From the NCBI GenBank assembly GCA_002786065.1, contig NHNY01000001.1, positions 1,488,001-1,552,000 on the forward strand: a stretch of DNA of 64,000 nucleotides, given 5' to 3'. Each line of letters starts with the position of its first letter. The stretch's first letter is position 1. Positions 1 to 10,512 of the stretch are shown piece after piece. Source of the DNA: Microcyclospora pomicola (Eukaryota; Ascomycota; Dothideomycetes; Capnodiales). The translations under genes and the position numbers were made by a program. The notes beneath the pieces are model-generated. The model was not told the DNA's origin, searched no databases, and saw nothing but the letters and a program-made list of their open reading frames with translations.

Positions 1-57
1 GCATATGAGCGACCAGAGCTCGAATCAGCACACTGTACGAACATCAACTACTTCACA

Positions 58-1728
58 ATGACAAAACGAGCAGCCGAGGATTCGTTAGAGAGCACAATCA
101 ACGACTCAGACTCCCCAGCTCCCAAAAAAGCAAAGGTCCAGGATATATCGGAGAGGCAGCTTCCATCACATTCAAGACCACAAACAACAAATGGATACAT
201 GAACGGAGGGAATGCGCCAGAGCAGGTTTCAACACGGGCAGCACAGAATGAGAGAACCAGAATAGAGGAGGAAGAAGATGACAGTGTGGATCTACCTGCA
301 ACAGCAACAAGAGGATCACGACTCAATGGGCCTATAGCAGGATACGAAGATGTCTACCTGGATACCATCGACCGCCAGCGCCTAGACTTTGACTTTGAAA
401 AGCTGTGCTCGGTTACGTTATCGAACATCAACGTATATGCTTGCTTAGTATGCGGCAAATACTTTTCTGGCCGCGGACCGAAGACACCAGCATACTTTCA
501 TGCGCTGGACGTGGGACACCATGTATATATCAACATGGAGAGCAAGAAGGTCTTTGTGCTACCGGAGGGCTATGAGGTGAAAAGCAAGAGCCTCGAGGAT
601 ATCAAGGTAGTCGTAGATCCCAGGTTCACTACGGAAGAGGTCAAAGCACTGGATAAGCCAGGTAGAGAACCTCAGTGGGATCTGGCTGGCAGGAAATACA
701 TGCCAGGCTTTGTAGGCCTCAACAACATCAAAGCAAACGATTACTTGAACGTCGTAGTGCAAGTGTTGGCGCATGTCCCGCCCTTACGAAACTTCTTCAT
801 GCTTGAGGACCTTTCCTCCCGCCAGCAGCTAGTACAACGCTTCTCCATTCTCTTGCGCAAAATCTGGAACTCCAAGGCATTCAAGAGTCACGTCTCTCCG
901 CACGAGCTGATCCAAGAAGTCAGCTTACGAAGCAATAAGAAGTTCCTCCTTACCCAACAAGCGGATCCTGTCGAGCTCCTCAGCTGGTTTCTCAACAACC
1001 TCCATCTGGCACTTGGCGGCAGCAAAACCAAACCCAAGAGCTCGCTCATACAACAGATTTTCCAAGGAACTCTTCGGGTGGAATCGCAGAGTATCTCCGC
1101 TCGAGCTGATGCCAGAGACCGACTCAGATTCGAAGACACGACGATTCAATCACAAATCTCACCCTTTATGATACTAACCCTCGACCTACCACCGGCTCCA
1201 CTCTTCCAAGACGATACAGAAAAGAACATCATCCCTCAGGTACCTCTCACCACAGTTCTACAGAAGTACAACGGCATCGCCGCGCAGGAGCGCAAGGACA
1301 CGCGCATGCGCTACCGCCTCCTCCACCCCCTCCCGCCCTATATTGTGATGCACATCAAGCGCTTCCAACCCAACAAATTCCTGGAAGCCCAACGGAATCC
1401 CACTATTGTGACGTTCACGCCACGCGCGCTTGACATGTCTCCTTACGTGGAGCCGAATCCGGATGTGCACAACCCTGGCGACCCGCTCGTGTATGATCTG
1501 GTCGCAAACATAACCTATGAAGGTGTAAAGGTACGTGATGATTCGGTGGAGGGCGAAGCAGAACGCAAAGTCTGGCGAGCACAGGTGCGCGAGGCGGGAG
1601 AGCGAGGGCAGTGGTGGGAGATGCAGGATCTGTTTGTGGAAAAGGTCGAGGCGGAATTGCTAGCGACTAAGGAGAGTTATGTCATGGTCTGGGAAAGGCG
1701 GAAGGTCGGAAAGGCCAAGAAGGTTTGA
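58..1728 (+). CDS. SAD1: SAD1/USP39-like U4/U6.U5 tri-snRNP factor (inactive ubiquitin-protease fold)
   Basis: Single-exon gene, 556 aa, starting at an ATG in the context CACAATG. It should act in the nucleus in assembly or stability of the U4/U6.U5 tri-snRNP during pre-mRNA splicing. Residues 1-95 are a low-complexity basic/acidic tail. Residues about 96-200 form a UBP-type zinc finger (Cys117, Cys129, Cys132 and downstream His). Residues about 215-550 are a ubiquitin-hydrolase fold. The active-site box reads GLNNIKANDYLNVVVQ, with Asp228 where working proteases have the nucleophilic Cys, as expected for USP39/Sad1. The usual catalytic His region reads NITYEG, with Tyr in place of His. Length matches the family (roughly 450-570 aa). 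The assignment is secure; lack of protease activity is inferred from the missing residues. Confidence 0.93.
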   Translation: MTKRAAEDSLESTINDSDSPAPKKAKVQDISERQLPSHSRPQTTNGYMNGGNAPEQVSTRAAQNERTRIEEEEDDSVDLPATATRGSRLNGPIAGYEDVYLDTIDRQRLDFDFEKLCSVTLSNINVYACLVCGKYFSGRGPKTPAYFHALDVGHHVYINMESKKVFVLPEGYEVKSKSLEDIKVVVDPRFTTEEVKALDKPGREPQWDLAGRKYMPGFVGLNNIKANDYLNVVVQVLAHVPPLRNFFMLEDLSSRQQLVQRFSILLRKIWNSKAFKSHVSPHELIQEVSLRSNKKFLLTQQADPVELLSWFLNNLHLALGGSKTKPKSSLIQQIFQGTLRVESQSISARADARDRLRFEDTTIQSQISPFMILTLDLPPAPLFQDDTEKNIIPQVPLTTVLQKYNGIAAQERKDTRMRYRLLHPLPPYIVMHIKRFQPNKFLEAQRNPTIVTFTPRALDMSPYVEPNPDVHNPGDPLVYDLVANITYEGVKVRDDSVEGEAERKVWRAQVREAGERGQWWEMQDLFVEKVEAELLATKESYVMVWERRKVGKAKKV

Positions 1729-1962
1729 GCGAATTTGGATATGATCTGCTTGAACGCCGCGATCCACGGATCGCTGGTGTGTGCTGGAAGAGTTGAGATA
1801 TCTAATGTTCCATGATGCAAACATCACCCCCTCGTTGGGGTTTCACTACTTGCCTCACGTTTGTCCGTGAGAGAAGACATAGCAATGCCAGCCTAGCGAA
1901 TTTCACTGCAATGCCCTACGTCGACAGATCCATGTGCTCAACATTATTGGAGATGCCACATC
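1729..1962. other. short convergent intergenic region
   Basis: Non-coding space between the convergent SAD1-like gene and the type II NADH dehydrogenase. It should hold both 3' ends. No RNA gene or repeat is visible. Confidence 0.5.
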
Positions 1963-3505
1963 CTAAAAGCGCGAGATATCACGGCCAAGCGCCCAATTGA
2001 TGAACCTATCATCGCCATATGTTAGTGCTTGCATATCCAAATGACGTTTGGCCGTATCATGCCATTGCCACTTACCAATACACCAGAATCAGCATTTTGT
2101 TTCGGACACTGACTGCCTTGGCCAGATAAGCGCCGCGCCAGATGAGCCAAGCCATTCGTCCTGACACATCGCCGCCTGAAGACTGTAGGATCGCATTCCA
2201 GTTGCCGACATAGGCCATCACACCCAGATCTTTGTATGTGAACGCACGAGCCGCGAGGTCGTCCTTATTCAGGCGCTTGGCTAACCAGTGTGCCTGCTGC
2301 GAGGCGACCTGCGCGGTCGCTGGGTAGGATGTGCCCTCAAGAGACGCGCAGTCACCCAGCGCGTATACATCATCGATGATGGTGTCGTCCGGTCGCTTGA
2401 CCTGCATGCGGTCGGTGGTTATGATACCGCCGGTCTTTTCATGTCGTTTCACTTTGCCAGCCAATGCTTGGGACACGAACGGGTTCATCATTAATCCTGT
2501 CGACCAGACGACCATGCCCACGCCAATCTCGCCTTCTTCCTTCGTCTTGAGCGTGTAGCATCGTGCTCCGCGAATAGTGCTCACTTCTTCATTCGCTTGC
2601 CCAGGACTACCGCGCCGGAGCTCTTCGACGTGGTGACTGGTTTTGATGATTGTACCTTGCCGCGTGATCGTCTTCATGGCGTATTGTGCTAGTTTCTCAT
2701 CGAACATTCCAAGCACTGTAGGAGCGACATCGTAGATGTTGATCTTGACATATTTGATCAGATCTGGATAGATACGCTTCATTTCCTCATTGACAAGATC
2801 GTGGAGTTCTGCGGAGAACTCGACGCCGGTAGGTCCTGCTCCAACGCAACACAAGGTCAGAAGTTGTTGCTTCATCTCCTCGCTTGTGGTTGGTAATGCC
2901 GCTGTCTCGAAGCAGGATAGTAAACGGTGACGGATCCTGCGCGCATCCGCCACATCTTTCAAGAAATAGGCATTTTCTTTGACGCCCTTGGTGCCAAAGG
3001 TCTGAGAGTAGCAGCCAAGACTGATGATCAGTTTGTCCCAGGCCATAGTGAATAGTGTTCCTTTCGTCTTGGTCAGTTCATGTCGATCTTGCGCCAACGT
3101 TTGGCTCTGCGCCGGATCGTCCACAGCCTCTTCGATGTCGAGGGTCTGCTTCTCCAGATCGACGGTGTCTGTCCAGCCTTGGAAGTATTCTGCCCGTGAC
3201 CGTCTCGAACGGACTGGCTCTATGGCAGTCCGGTACTCGAGAGTGCCAACCGATGTGCTAGCTAGCAGAGGCGTGAACACAAAGTAGCTTCGGGGACTGA
3301 CAATCACGGTCTGGAACTTCCTAGGATCCAGGTCTCGTGCCAGCGTATATCCTGCCCAGCCACTGCCTAGCACGACGACTCTCTCCCGGCCATTGCGCTG
3401 GGCATCAAGCTGCTGGATCGTTATGTCTCGTTTGTGTTGCGCCGTTATCAAGGATGGTATGCGACACGATGGACACCGCCATACCGGGCGAGTAGTCGCA
3501 AGCAT
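1963..3505 (-). CDS. type II (alternative) NADH:ubiquinone oxidoreductase, mitochondrial
   Basis: Two-exon gene of 490 aa. Exon 1 is 3505-2076 and a small second exon is 2005-1963. The intron (2075-2006, 70 nt) has a GTAAGT donor, a CACTAAC branch site and a GATAG acceptor. Joining them gives the tail YWFINWALGRDISRF, the expected end of this family. The enzyme is a single-subunit FAD protein that passes electrons from NADH to quinone at the inner mitochondrial membrane without pumping protons. Two dinucleotide folds are visible: GSGWAG near residue 47 (FAD) and GAGPTG near residue 225 (NADH). No EF-hand insert is seen. The ATG at 3505 gives a start rich in Arg and hydroxyl residues (MLATTRPVWR), consistent with a mitochondrial presequence. 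Internal versus external membrane face cannot be decided from sequence. Confidence 0.88.
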
Positions 3506-3904
3506 GGTTGAACAGAGAATCAGACATTGGTGCAACGGAATGCATTTTCATTTATCTATTGCTTATTTGGTAGGAAGCAGTCAATGTTATGTCAAGTGTC
3601 AGCACGGGATGAGTCGGACGGCTTTTCGGGTGCATTTTATTGGCGAACACGGAGTCTTTGAAGCCTTCCGGCACTTCATGTTACCTCATCACAACCTCCG
3701 AGAAAGGTACCTTACCACATCGAACAGGCAATCCCAGCATGTGGTACCAGAGACGTGCCCAGTTCGACAGTCCAGCATGAATCTAATTACCGAAATGTGG
3801 CAGGATTAGAATTCGGCAGTTGTTTTGCGCCCAGCAGAAGTCAATGGTAGACCACATGTACCATTATTTTGTTAACTCCTCGAACATAGAGCTAGTAACA
3901 GTGC
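3506..3904. other. intergenic, nothing recognised
   Basis: About 400 bp upstream of the NADH dehydrogenase and downstream of nicotianamine synthase. It must hold the promoter of the first and the 3' end of the second. No RNA gene or clear motif seen; the open frame across it lacks coding character. Confidence 0.5.
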
Positions 3905-5029
3905 TCAAAAGCTGCGAGCATGCATGTTGGTATGGCCGTTGTCCTTGACGGAATGCTCTCCTCCAGGTAAACCATCGACGCTGACGACGATCGCTGTGAG
4001 CGACGATGAACCCCCTAACGATCTCATGGACACGACTGGTGTTACCACTTCCAGTATAATCTCATCGAGTACCACTTGTGGATAAAGCACAGTACGCAGA
4101 CCGTCCGTGCTTCGGAGTAGAATCAATGCGCCCGGTCTCATGGATGCAGCCACTTTGCATAGTAGAGCATTCTTCTCTTGTTGTGTTTCACCGACCAGCG
4201 CGGCAAAGTGGACGACATCGTAATCTTCCAGATCTGGCAGTTCCGGAGAACCCACATCGCATTGACTAAAGGTAATGTTGTGTGACAACCCACATCGATG
4301 GACAAGCTTCTTGGAAAGCGAGATGGCCTCGGGATTACGATCGATATTGAGTAGCTCGACTGTCGATCCGTAGCGCTCCTGAAAACACAAGGACGAAAAG
4401 GGGGTAGGACCGCTACCCAGAAACGCGATCTTCTGAGGTTTGGGCAAGCCCATCTCGCCCAATGCTGCGTCGATGGTGTTAGACTCCATACGAGCGAGTT
4501 GCCGATATTGGTCGAGATATGGAAAGCGATGGTAGATATCGAGCGCTGTGCAATGTATGTGGTCAGCGATGTCACGGGAAATAATGGGAGGGTACGGGTG
4601 ACGGTTGACTGACCATCGGAAGATGTCGCTGCCATGTTCACTTTTTCGGCAAAGCCTCTTTCTAAACAGTATTCTGCCGCACCCCAGATGTCCCATAGTC
4701 CTGGTATTATAGCAGTGATGCGTGGATCGTTCATGATCTTCCATCAAGCATTAGCCTGCTTTCCTCCAAGTGAGCTTAAACTGTGAGACTCATACCATCG
4801 TATCCATAGCTGCTGTTGTCTTAGACATGGTGACCAAGTCGAACAATTGGTTGAAAAGCCTGCCGTTCTCTTCGTCTGGCTCGAGTGATGTCAACCTGTT
4901 CAACTCATCGTACAGAGTTAGGATTCCAAGGATGATGCGTTCTGAAGTGTCCACGTGGTGAGGCAGGGTCAAAGCATAGCGGCCTATGTCGAGACCCATG
5001 CCCGTCTCGGGAACCATTCTTGATATCAT
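3905..5029 (-). CDS. nicotianamine synthase
   Basis: Three exons: 5029-4796, 4737-4614 and 4545-3905, giving 332 aa, close to plant enzymes (about 320 aa). Intron 1 (4795-4738) uses GTATGA/AAG and intron 2 (4613-4546) uses GTCAGT/CACAG after a GCTGAC branch. The enzyme joins aminocarboxypropyl groups of S-adenosylmethionine to make nicotianamine, a chelator of Fe, Zn, Ni and Cu. Family marks in order are the N-terminal helical stretch LYDELNRLTSLEPDEENGRL, the FPYLDQY segment (plant FPYYxNY), the SAM-binding loop FLGSGPTP at about residue 160, YDVVHFAALVG, and RPGALILLRSTDGLR. The ATG at 5029 is the first in frame after a stop, and the resulting length supports it; an extra 5' exon is not excluded. 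Fungal homologues are known, for example in Neurospora. Neighbours do not suggest a dedicated cluster. Confidence 0.9.
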
Positions 5030-6741
5030 TGAAGAATCTGGTAGAGTTTCGTAGTACTTGTGTACAAGATCGCCGAGGACCAAGAACAATCACGAGCAAA
5101 GGTTGGTAGGCTAGACGTGATTGGTTTGTAAAGCCAGCAGTTGACTATGAGGAGGTCGAGAGTTCTAGCGGCGGCACAGGTTTGGTCTTTATATTCGTGC
5201 AGTCGCAATACGAACAAATCGTTACATGTGTTGTCAACATCAGTCTTTTCACACATCCCGCGGCGTCTTGCATACACTAGCTCTGCGCATCTCCCTCCCT
5301 GCGCACTGGTAAAGTGACCGAAACTGCTTTTTCTGCCATTCATACGGTAGCTACAACCGAGGAGAACAGGTGTAGAGCCTTTCGGAGCGGACAGGATGCG
5401 AGTCCGTTGCGTAATGCGGAAAAGCGTCTTCTTGCGCTTCAGATGTTAGCCATCAAGGTGGAGGACTCACGGGCACCATCAAACGGCTATCGCAACCTAC
5501 GATTCAGCCGTAAAGATACCTTCCCTCGAACGACGTCCTCAGCATGGTGCTCTCAGTCCCTATAGTCTCCATCCCGACTTCTTGATAAAATGAACTTGGT
5601 CGCATAGCATGGACGCCATGGAGCCAGCTCGGTCACTTACCGGAGTCGCGCGTGAGGTGAGTGGGATGTTTCTGGTCTCTGTGCGGAGAGAACATATGCA
5701 GGATGGTCCAGTCAATCTCGCTTAGGAGCCCAATGATCTGATACAGAAGTAAGCATTCGACTCGGGTGTATGTATGCCATACCCACGCGAAAAGCATACT
5801 TTATAGCTCCCGCGATCTCCATGGCACGGACCCGTTCCCTAGGCAGGGACATGACCTCCGAGTATCCTGGCGCGCCAAACACTTCTTGTGCCAATGTTCA
5901 GAATGCTACCATGGCGAGGCCACTGTGGATTCTTGAAGGCCATTCATGTGCTGAGTGGGTTCTGTCAAGGAGGGACTCGGTTGCTGGCCGCAGCAACTGC
6001 ACGAGCACCATGCAATTGAGGACAACATTGACACCTCTGTCATCATTGCTCTCTCAGTCCAAGGCAGTATGCACCCTTGTGACGAGAACGACGAAGCAGA
6101 CTCCATTGGTTAATGGAACGGTAATTAGATTGCGTGTTCTGCACCGTTCTCGCTTGCTGGTCTTTCTCGTCGTTTTGACGCAGAGCTTGTAGTGGGGATG
6201 GCAAGCATGATGCTATACACAAAGCTCGAATGACATCGAATGGGTAACGTCTTATGAGAGGTCTTGCAAGTTCTCAATGCCTCGACAGCTTCCGAACGAT
6301 GTCTCGCAGCCTGTAAGGGCTATGTCCTGGGTCCAGTTCCGTGGTATCTTTAGGCCTTCTTGGCTGCACTTCTCATCGGCCAAACGCAAGCCTCTATAAG
6401 GTCTATCCCTCAAATCGTGGCATAGAGTAGAAGGCTTTGTTGGTGATTCTGGTAGAAAGATAGCATTATGAGACATTGATTTTCATACATGTACCACAGC
6501 GGAAGTAGCTGCATGGCATCACATGATCCTTGGTACCTCGTAAGCTTCGCCAATGCAAGTTCCGCTTGTTCGAAGAATGAGAGGCAGACCGCTAACAGTA
6601 AAAAGCGAACCTTGAATGTACGATGAGTCTCAAGGAAGAGTATGGTATTGCTGCTTCTGCTAAGAGAGGTCGTATCGTACAGTACCAACCTGCCTGCTTA
6701 CTTTGGTAGCCGCTTCAAGATAACAAACAATTGCTGCTATT
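5030..6741. other. 1.7 kb gene-poor region
   Basis: Between the start of nicotianamine synthase and the 3' end of the aminotransferase. Several open frames of 60-140 codons occur on both strands, but none shows a recognisable domain, and they could not be joined by splice sites into a convincing protein. A minus-strand stretch around 5712-5894 looks faintly protein-like but was not assigned. It may hold a decayed gene or long regulatory DNA. Confidence 0.4.
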
Positions 6742-8057
6742 TCAAGGCAGCTGACCAACAGTTGCCGGATTATGGGTTCCGTTCTGCTTAGAATCACTGC
6801 CTACCTCAAACTCACCCTCCTTGTATTCGCGCACATGCTCCACCCAGTCGAAAGTGTCCTTCACCTTGCCTTGCTGAATTCCTTTCAATTGCGTAAGCAG
6901 CTTCACCAACGCCGGACCAGGCTCATCTCCTCCGCCTTGATACTTGAACTCGTCGTTTTTGCTGCGCATAGTAATGCTCTTGATTGGAACCAAAGCTGCA
7001 GCCGTGCCAGCAGCAGCCACTTCTGTGAATTTGGACAGCTCGTCATATTTGATCTGCAAACATGCCATCAGTATACCATCGTCCGCGGAGCACGAATGAC
7101 TATTGCTTACAGGCCTCCTCTCCACTTTCCATCCCCAGGACTTTGCCATTTCGCACACGCTGTCACTTGTCACAGACCTTATGACGTTCTTGCTATCAGG
7201 AACCACGATCGTACATCCTTCATCGGGAGTTCCGTGAATGCCAATGAACCCCGAGGTCGAGAATTCGTCAATCTCGGTCCTAGTCTTGCTGTCAAGATGC
7301 AATGTGATGCCGAAACCTTCGTTCCTGGCTCTCTCGCTGAACCTCAGCACAGGAGCGTAGTTGCCACCAATTTTGGCGGATCCAGTCCCGTCTGGTGCTG
7401 CCCGGTCAAAGTCCTCGAGGATGAGAGCTGCTACTGGGTGTACACCGTGGTATACACCCGTGGGTAATACAAACACGAGGAATGTGTACTCTTCCGGAGG
7501 GCTGAGGCCTAGCTGTGCAGAGCTACCGAACAGCAGTGGTCTAACATACATTGCTCCGCCAGTAGCATGTGGTGGTACGAACTCAGCGTTCAAGCTGACT
7601 GCTAGATGAACGCAGCGCTTGAAGTGGTCTACTGGCACATCGGGGATTGAGATATAGGAGGCGGAGTGTTGCATACGTTCAGCATTCTGTGTGGGACGAA
7701 AGATACCGATTGTTTGATCGTCAGGTCCTCGAAATGCTTTCAGACCCTCGTAACATTGTTGGCCGTAGTTGAGACCGGGAGCCATGCCATGGATGCGAAG
7801 AAATGGATCCTGAACGAATTTGGGCGTGGTCCACTGGCCAGTCTTGACAGAATATGTTGACTCGATGTGACCATTGACTATGAATCATTAGATTGGCGTG
7901 TTGACCAGAAGGATCACTATGAGCAGACCTTCGCGAACACGAAAGCCTAAGTTGCTCCAGTCTAAGGATTGTCAGCGTGAACGAAACGACCACCATCTCA
8001 CGGCTTTCCCAACTAACCAATGGTATTGACTGGTGGCGGTGGGAAAGTAGCACTCAT
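6742..8057 (-). CDS. branched-chain amino-acid aminotransferase (PLP fold-type IV)
   Basis: Four exons: 8057-8018, 7961-7929, 7877-7111 and 7053-6742; 383 aa. The N-terminus built from the two small exons, MSATFPPPPVNTIDWSNLGF, matches fungal relatives. The enzyme interconverts Leu, Ile and Val with their 2-oxo acids using pyridoxal phosphate. Key parts are LNYGQQCYEGLKAFRG near residue 77, the Schiff-base lysine in GSAKIGGNYA, and the PLP-phosphate loop IDEFSTSGFIGI. Intron 3 (7110-7054) is 57 nt and lacks stops, so retention would simply add 19 residues between VERRP and IKYDEL. I treat it as an intron because it has GTAAGC and TTGCAG ends and because VERRPIKYDEL restores the family spacing. 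It shares a 386-bp divergent upstream region with ERV2. Cytosolic versus mitochondrial isoform is undecided; no clear presequence is seen. A specialised BCAT-like enzyme of secondary metabolism is possible. Confidence 0.88.
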
Positions 8058-8443
8058 TTTCGTTATCCTCGTTGAGTGTCGTAGATGCTCAATGGATGTC
8101 TGATCGCAGAGAAGATTTCAATTGTAAATAGAGCAATCGTTAATCAGACTTGTCGTGAATATGGCTTTTCTGCGGCCGACCTCGCTGTGTAATTTTGGAG
8201 CGGGTGGCTGACGCACCCCACCAAACCTAAAGGCAGACCCCAGACTGTAACACGTGCGAGTATCCGTGTGCTGTCTCGAGCCAGACCATTCGTTGACACG
8301 GTTCACGCTCGTGGAGGATCACATGTGAGACTGCTTACAAGCACTTCAGCATCAACTACCATGCCCTAGTATCCTTCGTCTCTCTTACACGGTCTATCTC
8401 AGTAGCGATCACCTGAGACTTACGACCGGGTACAAACGCGACC
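8058..8443. promoter_or_regulatory. divergent promoter region, aminotransferase / ERV2
   Basis: 386 bp separate the two divergently transcribed start codons, so both promoters must lie here. No Gcn4-type TGACTCA or other clear operator was found by eye. Confidence 0.5.
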
Positions 8444-9073
8444 ATGGCGGTCTCCCGCAGTCCTTCAAATCGCTTCGCCATCTTTCTCGTTCTCGGCGCT
8501 CTTTGCCTAGTAGTCTTCTTCATGGCAAGCTCCCCAACCAGTCATCCTAGCGCGGTCCAGGAGTCAACCACCAAGCACACAGTACAAGACGGCATTGAGC
8601 TCAAGAGCCACAAATCTGGACACGTCATCTCCAGCAAACTAGGGAACGAGACTGTGAAAGCAGAACTGGGGCGCGCTTCGTGGAAACTCTTCCATACCAT
8701 GATGGCACAATTCCCCGACACACCAAATGAGGAGGAACAAACCGCGTTGCGTTCGTACATCTACTTGTTCCAGCGCTTGTATCCTTGTGGAGAATGCGCG
8801 GAGCATTTTGGTCACATCTTGGAGGAATTCCCGCCGCAAGTGAGTTCGCGAAACGCCGCGGCGGGCTGGGCCTGTCATGTTCACAATAAGGTCAATGAGA
8901 GCTTGGGAAAGGACGTCTTCGACTGTGCCAATATCGGGGAGTTCTACGATTGTGGATGCTCTGGAGATGCAGAGAAGGAGGTGCAAGACAGAAGTAGTGA
9001 AGAAATTCACAGTCTGGAAAGGAACAACGAAGCCATGCAGGACAACATTCCAGCAAAGACAGCGGCTGCCTGA
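8444..9073 (+). CDS. ERV2: FAD-linked sulfhydryl oxidase of the ER (ERV2-like)
   Basis: Single exon, 209 aa. The enzyme makes disulfides in the ER lumen, passing electrons from a shuttle cysteine pair through FAD to oxygen and helping oxidise protein disulfide isomerase. Residues about 11-30 are a hydrophobic signal anchor (FAIFLVLGALCLVVFF), placing the catalytic part in the lumen. The ERV/ALR domain spans about 74-172. The active-site pair is Cys115/Cys118 in YPCGEC, followed by HFGHIL. The FAD-binding region contains WACHVHNKVNESLGK. The C-terminal shuttle pair is Cys170/Cys172 in DCGC, as in yeast Erv2. The membrane anchor and CGC tail separate it from mitochondrial Erv1. Start is the ATG in ACCATGG. 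Confidence 0.93.
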   Translation: MAVSRSPSNRFAIFLVLGALCLVVFFMASSPTSHPSAVQESTTKHTVQDGIELKSHKSGHVISSKLGNETVKAELGRASWKLFHTMMAQFPDTPNEEEQTALRSYIYLFQRLYPCGECAEHFGHILEEFPPQVSSRNAAAGWACHVHNKVNESLGKDVFDCANIGEFYDCGCSGDAEKEVQDRSSEEIHSLERNNEAMQDNIPAKTAAA

Positions 9074-9291
9074 GTGTAGCTTAAACCGATATTGCTGAAG
9101 CGATAGCGCTGATGACTTCCTACTCGAATGCTTGCTGGCTTGGCTTAAGCTCTCGGTCTACCGGTCGTCAAAATCCTGGTAAATGACATACCTCCGGCAT
9201 CTGATACGAGGCCAAGAGGGCTAATATCTCGTTGCACAGAAACAAGCCGGCGAGGACTGGGTTGCCCTGGAAATGCTATGCCAACATTACA

Positions 9292-10317
9292 CTATATACC
9301 AAGGAAGCTCTTCACTTCGCGAATGATGCATTCCGTGTCATCTGCGGTACCACTACCGCCACCAGCAACGTGGCCCCAGATGGTCTCTATGCATCTGAAC
9401 TCGCCTTGCGCAAGATACTTCACCTCGTGCTCGTTGTCCTCTGGAGGAAAATACTGGTCCGTTCGAGCAGGGAAGATCAGACATCTGGCCTTGATCCTCG
9501 CTAAAGTCTTTTCGAGTTGCCCTTCATCTTCTGGATGGTAGAGACCGACGTCGCCTTTCTGCCATGTGTGCAGCAGTGCCAGCAAGTCATTGGCATCATC
9601 TCCTTCACCGGACCAATATTTGTCCAGGTAGTCCTGCAGAGTCGGGAAGCCGAGTTGCTCCCAACTCTTCTCGCGAAACCAAGCCTGCGAAAGCGCCCAT
9701 GTGGAGTAGACTCTGTCGAAGGCTTTTACTCCGATCACTGCCGGAGTGTCATACTTGCCTTCGTGGAAGTCTACAGAGCTGATCAGCGCGTGACGGGGTC
9801 CCTCAAGGAAACACCAATTATGCCAGCTCGTCTTTGCAGATCCCGCGAGACAGACCATATTCTCCACATATTCCGGAAAAAGCGTGCTGAAATGATATGC
9901 TTGCTGTCCGCCCATGGAGAATCCAATGTACGCGAAGAGCTTCTGGACGCCGAGCGATTGGCATAGCGCATATTGGAGCCTCACGTTGTCCTCGTACGTG
10001 ACTTTGGGGAAGTTGGGTCCATTCCATGGCGAGGGTGTGTTCGAGGGCGATGATGATTCGCTCCCGCCCAGCAAGCCGGTAACGATGATGAAATACCGGG
10101 ATGGGTCAAGAATGGCCTTCGGATGCTTAGAGGTATCATACAGGAAAGGCAACGTGTTGGCAAGTGTGCCACCGAAACATGATGGAAGGAGGACGGCAGG
10201 GTGGGATGGCTCGCCGAAAGTCCAATATGCGAGGCGAGCTGGAAACTCGGCACCGGCTGGTGAGGACTGTGGTGAAAGCTTAACGGTCTGCGAGAAGAAT
10301 TTGGTTTCGGGCATCAT
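9292..10317 (-). CDS. MetX-like alpha/beta hydrolase (homoserine O-acetyltransferase family)
   Basis: Single exon, 341 aa from the ATG at 10317. It belongs to the MetX-like branch of the alpha/beta hydrolase fold. The nucleophile elbow is GFSMGGQQ (Ser near residue 139), followed by an acid in ARTDQYF and a C-terminal His in WGHVAGGG. The N-terminal strand segment AVLLPSCFGGT supplies the oxyanion region. The usual homoserine acetyltransferase elbow is GGSMGG, and true fungal Met2 proteins are longer (about 480-500 aa), so the substrate here is uncertain. Many fungi carry such short homologues annotated only as hydrolases. It lies head to tail before HIS1 on the same strand and convergent with ERV2. 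The fold is secure; the reaction is not. Confidence 0.82.
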   Translation of the reverse strand: MMPETKFFSQTVKLSPQSSPAGAEFPARLAYWTFGEPSHPAVLLPSCFGGTLANTLPFLYDTSKHPKAILDPSRYFIIVTGLLGGSESSSPSNTPSPWNGPNFPKVTYEDNVRLQYALCQSLGVQKLFAYIGFSMGGQQAYHFSTLFPEYVENMVCLAGSAKTSWHNWCFLEGPRHALISSVDFHEGKYDTPAVIGVKAFDRVYSTWALSQAWFREKSWEQLGFPTLQDYLDKYWSGEGDDANDLLALLHTWQKGDVGLYHPEDEGQLEKTLARIKARCLIFPARTDQYFPPEDNEHEVKYLAQGEFRCIETIWGHVAGGGSGTADDTECIIREVKSFLGI

Positions 10318-10512
10318 GATCTTGTGTATTGAACATTGGTAGCAGAACACAAGAACAGCTCAAGAGACACCGCGACCGGGATAATAAAGTGTGCGTAGTC
10401 GAGAAGAAGTTTCCTAAAGAGGAAGGAGGGGCTTTCATGAAGTCATCTTCTATCAATTTGTGCCGCATCATTGTTCATTGCCAAAAACAGATGCTTTACA
10501 GTAGACCTCGAC

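Noticed and set aside
5712-6110. Possible dehydrogenase remnant on the minus strand
   Set aside because: A few motif-like words were seen in several frames, but no cofactor motif or consistent frame, so no call was made.
8444-9073. Mitochondrial Erv1 rather than Erv2
   Set aside because: An N-terminal membrane anchor and the C-terminal CGC pair favour the ER enzyme.
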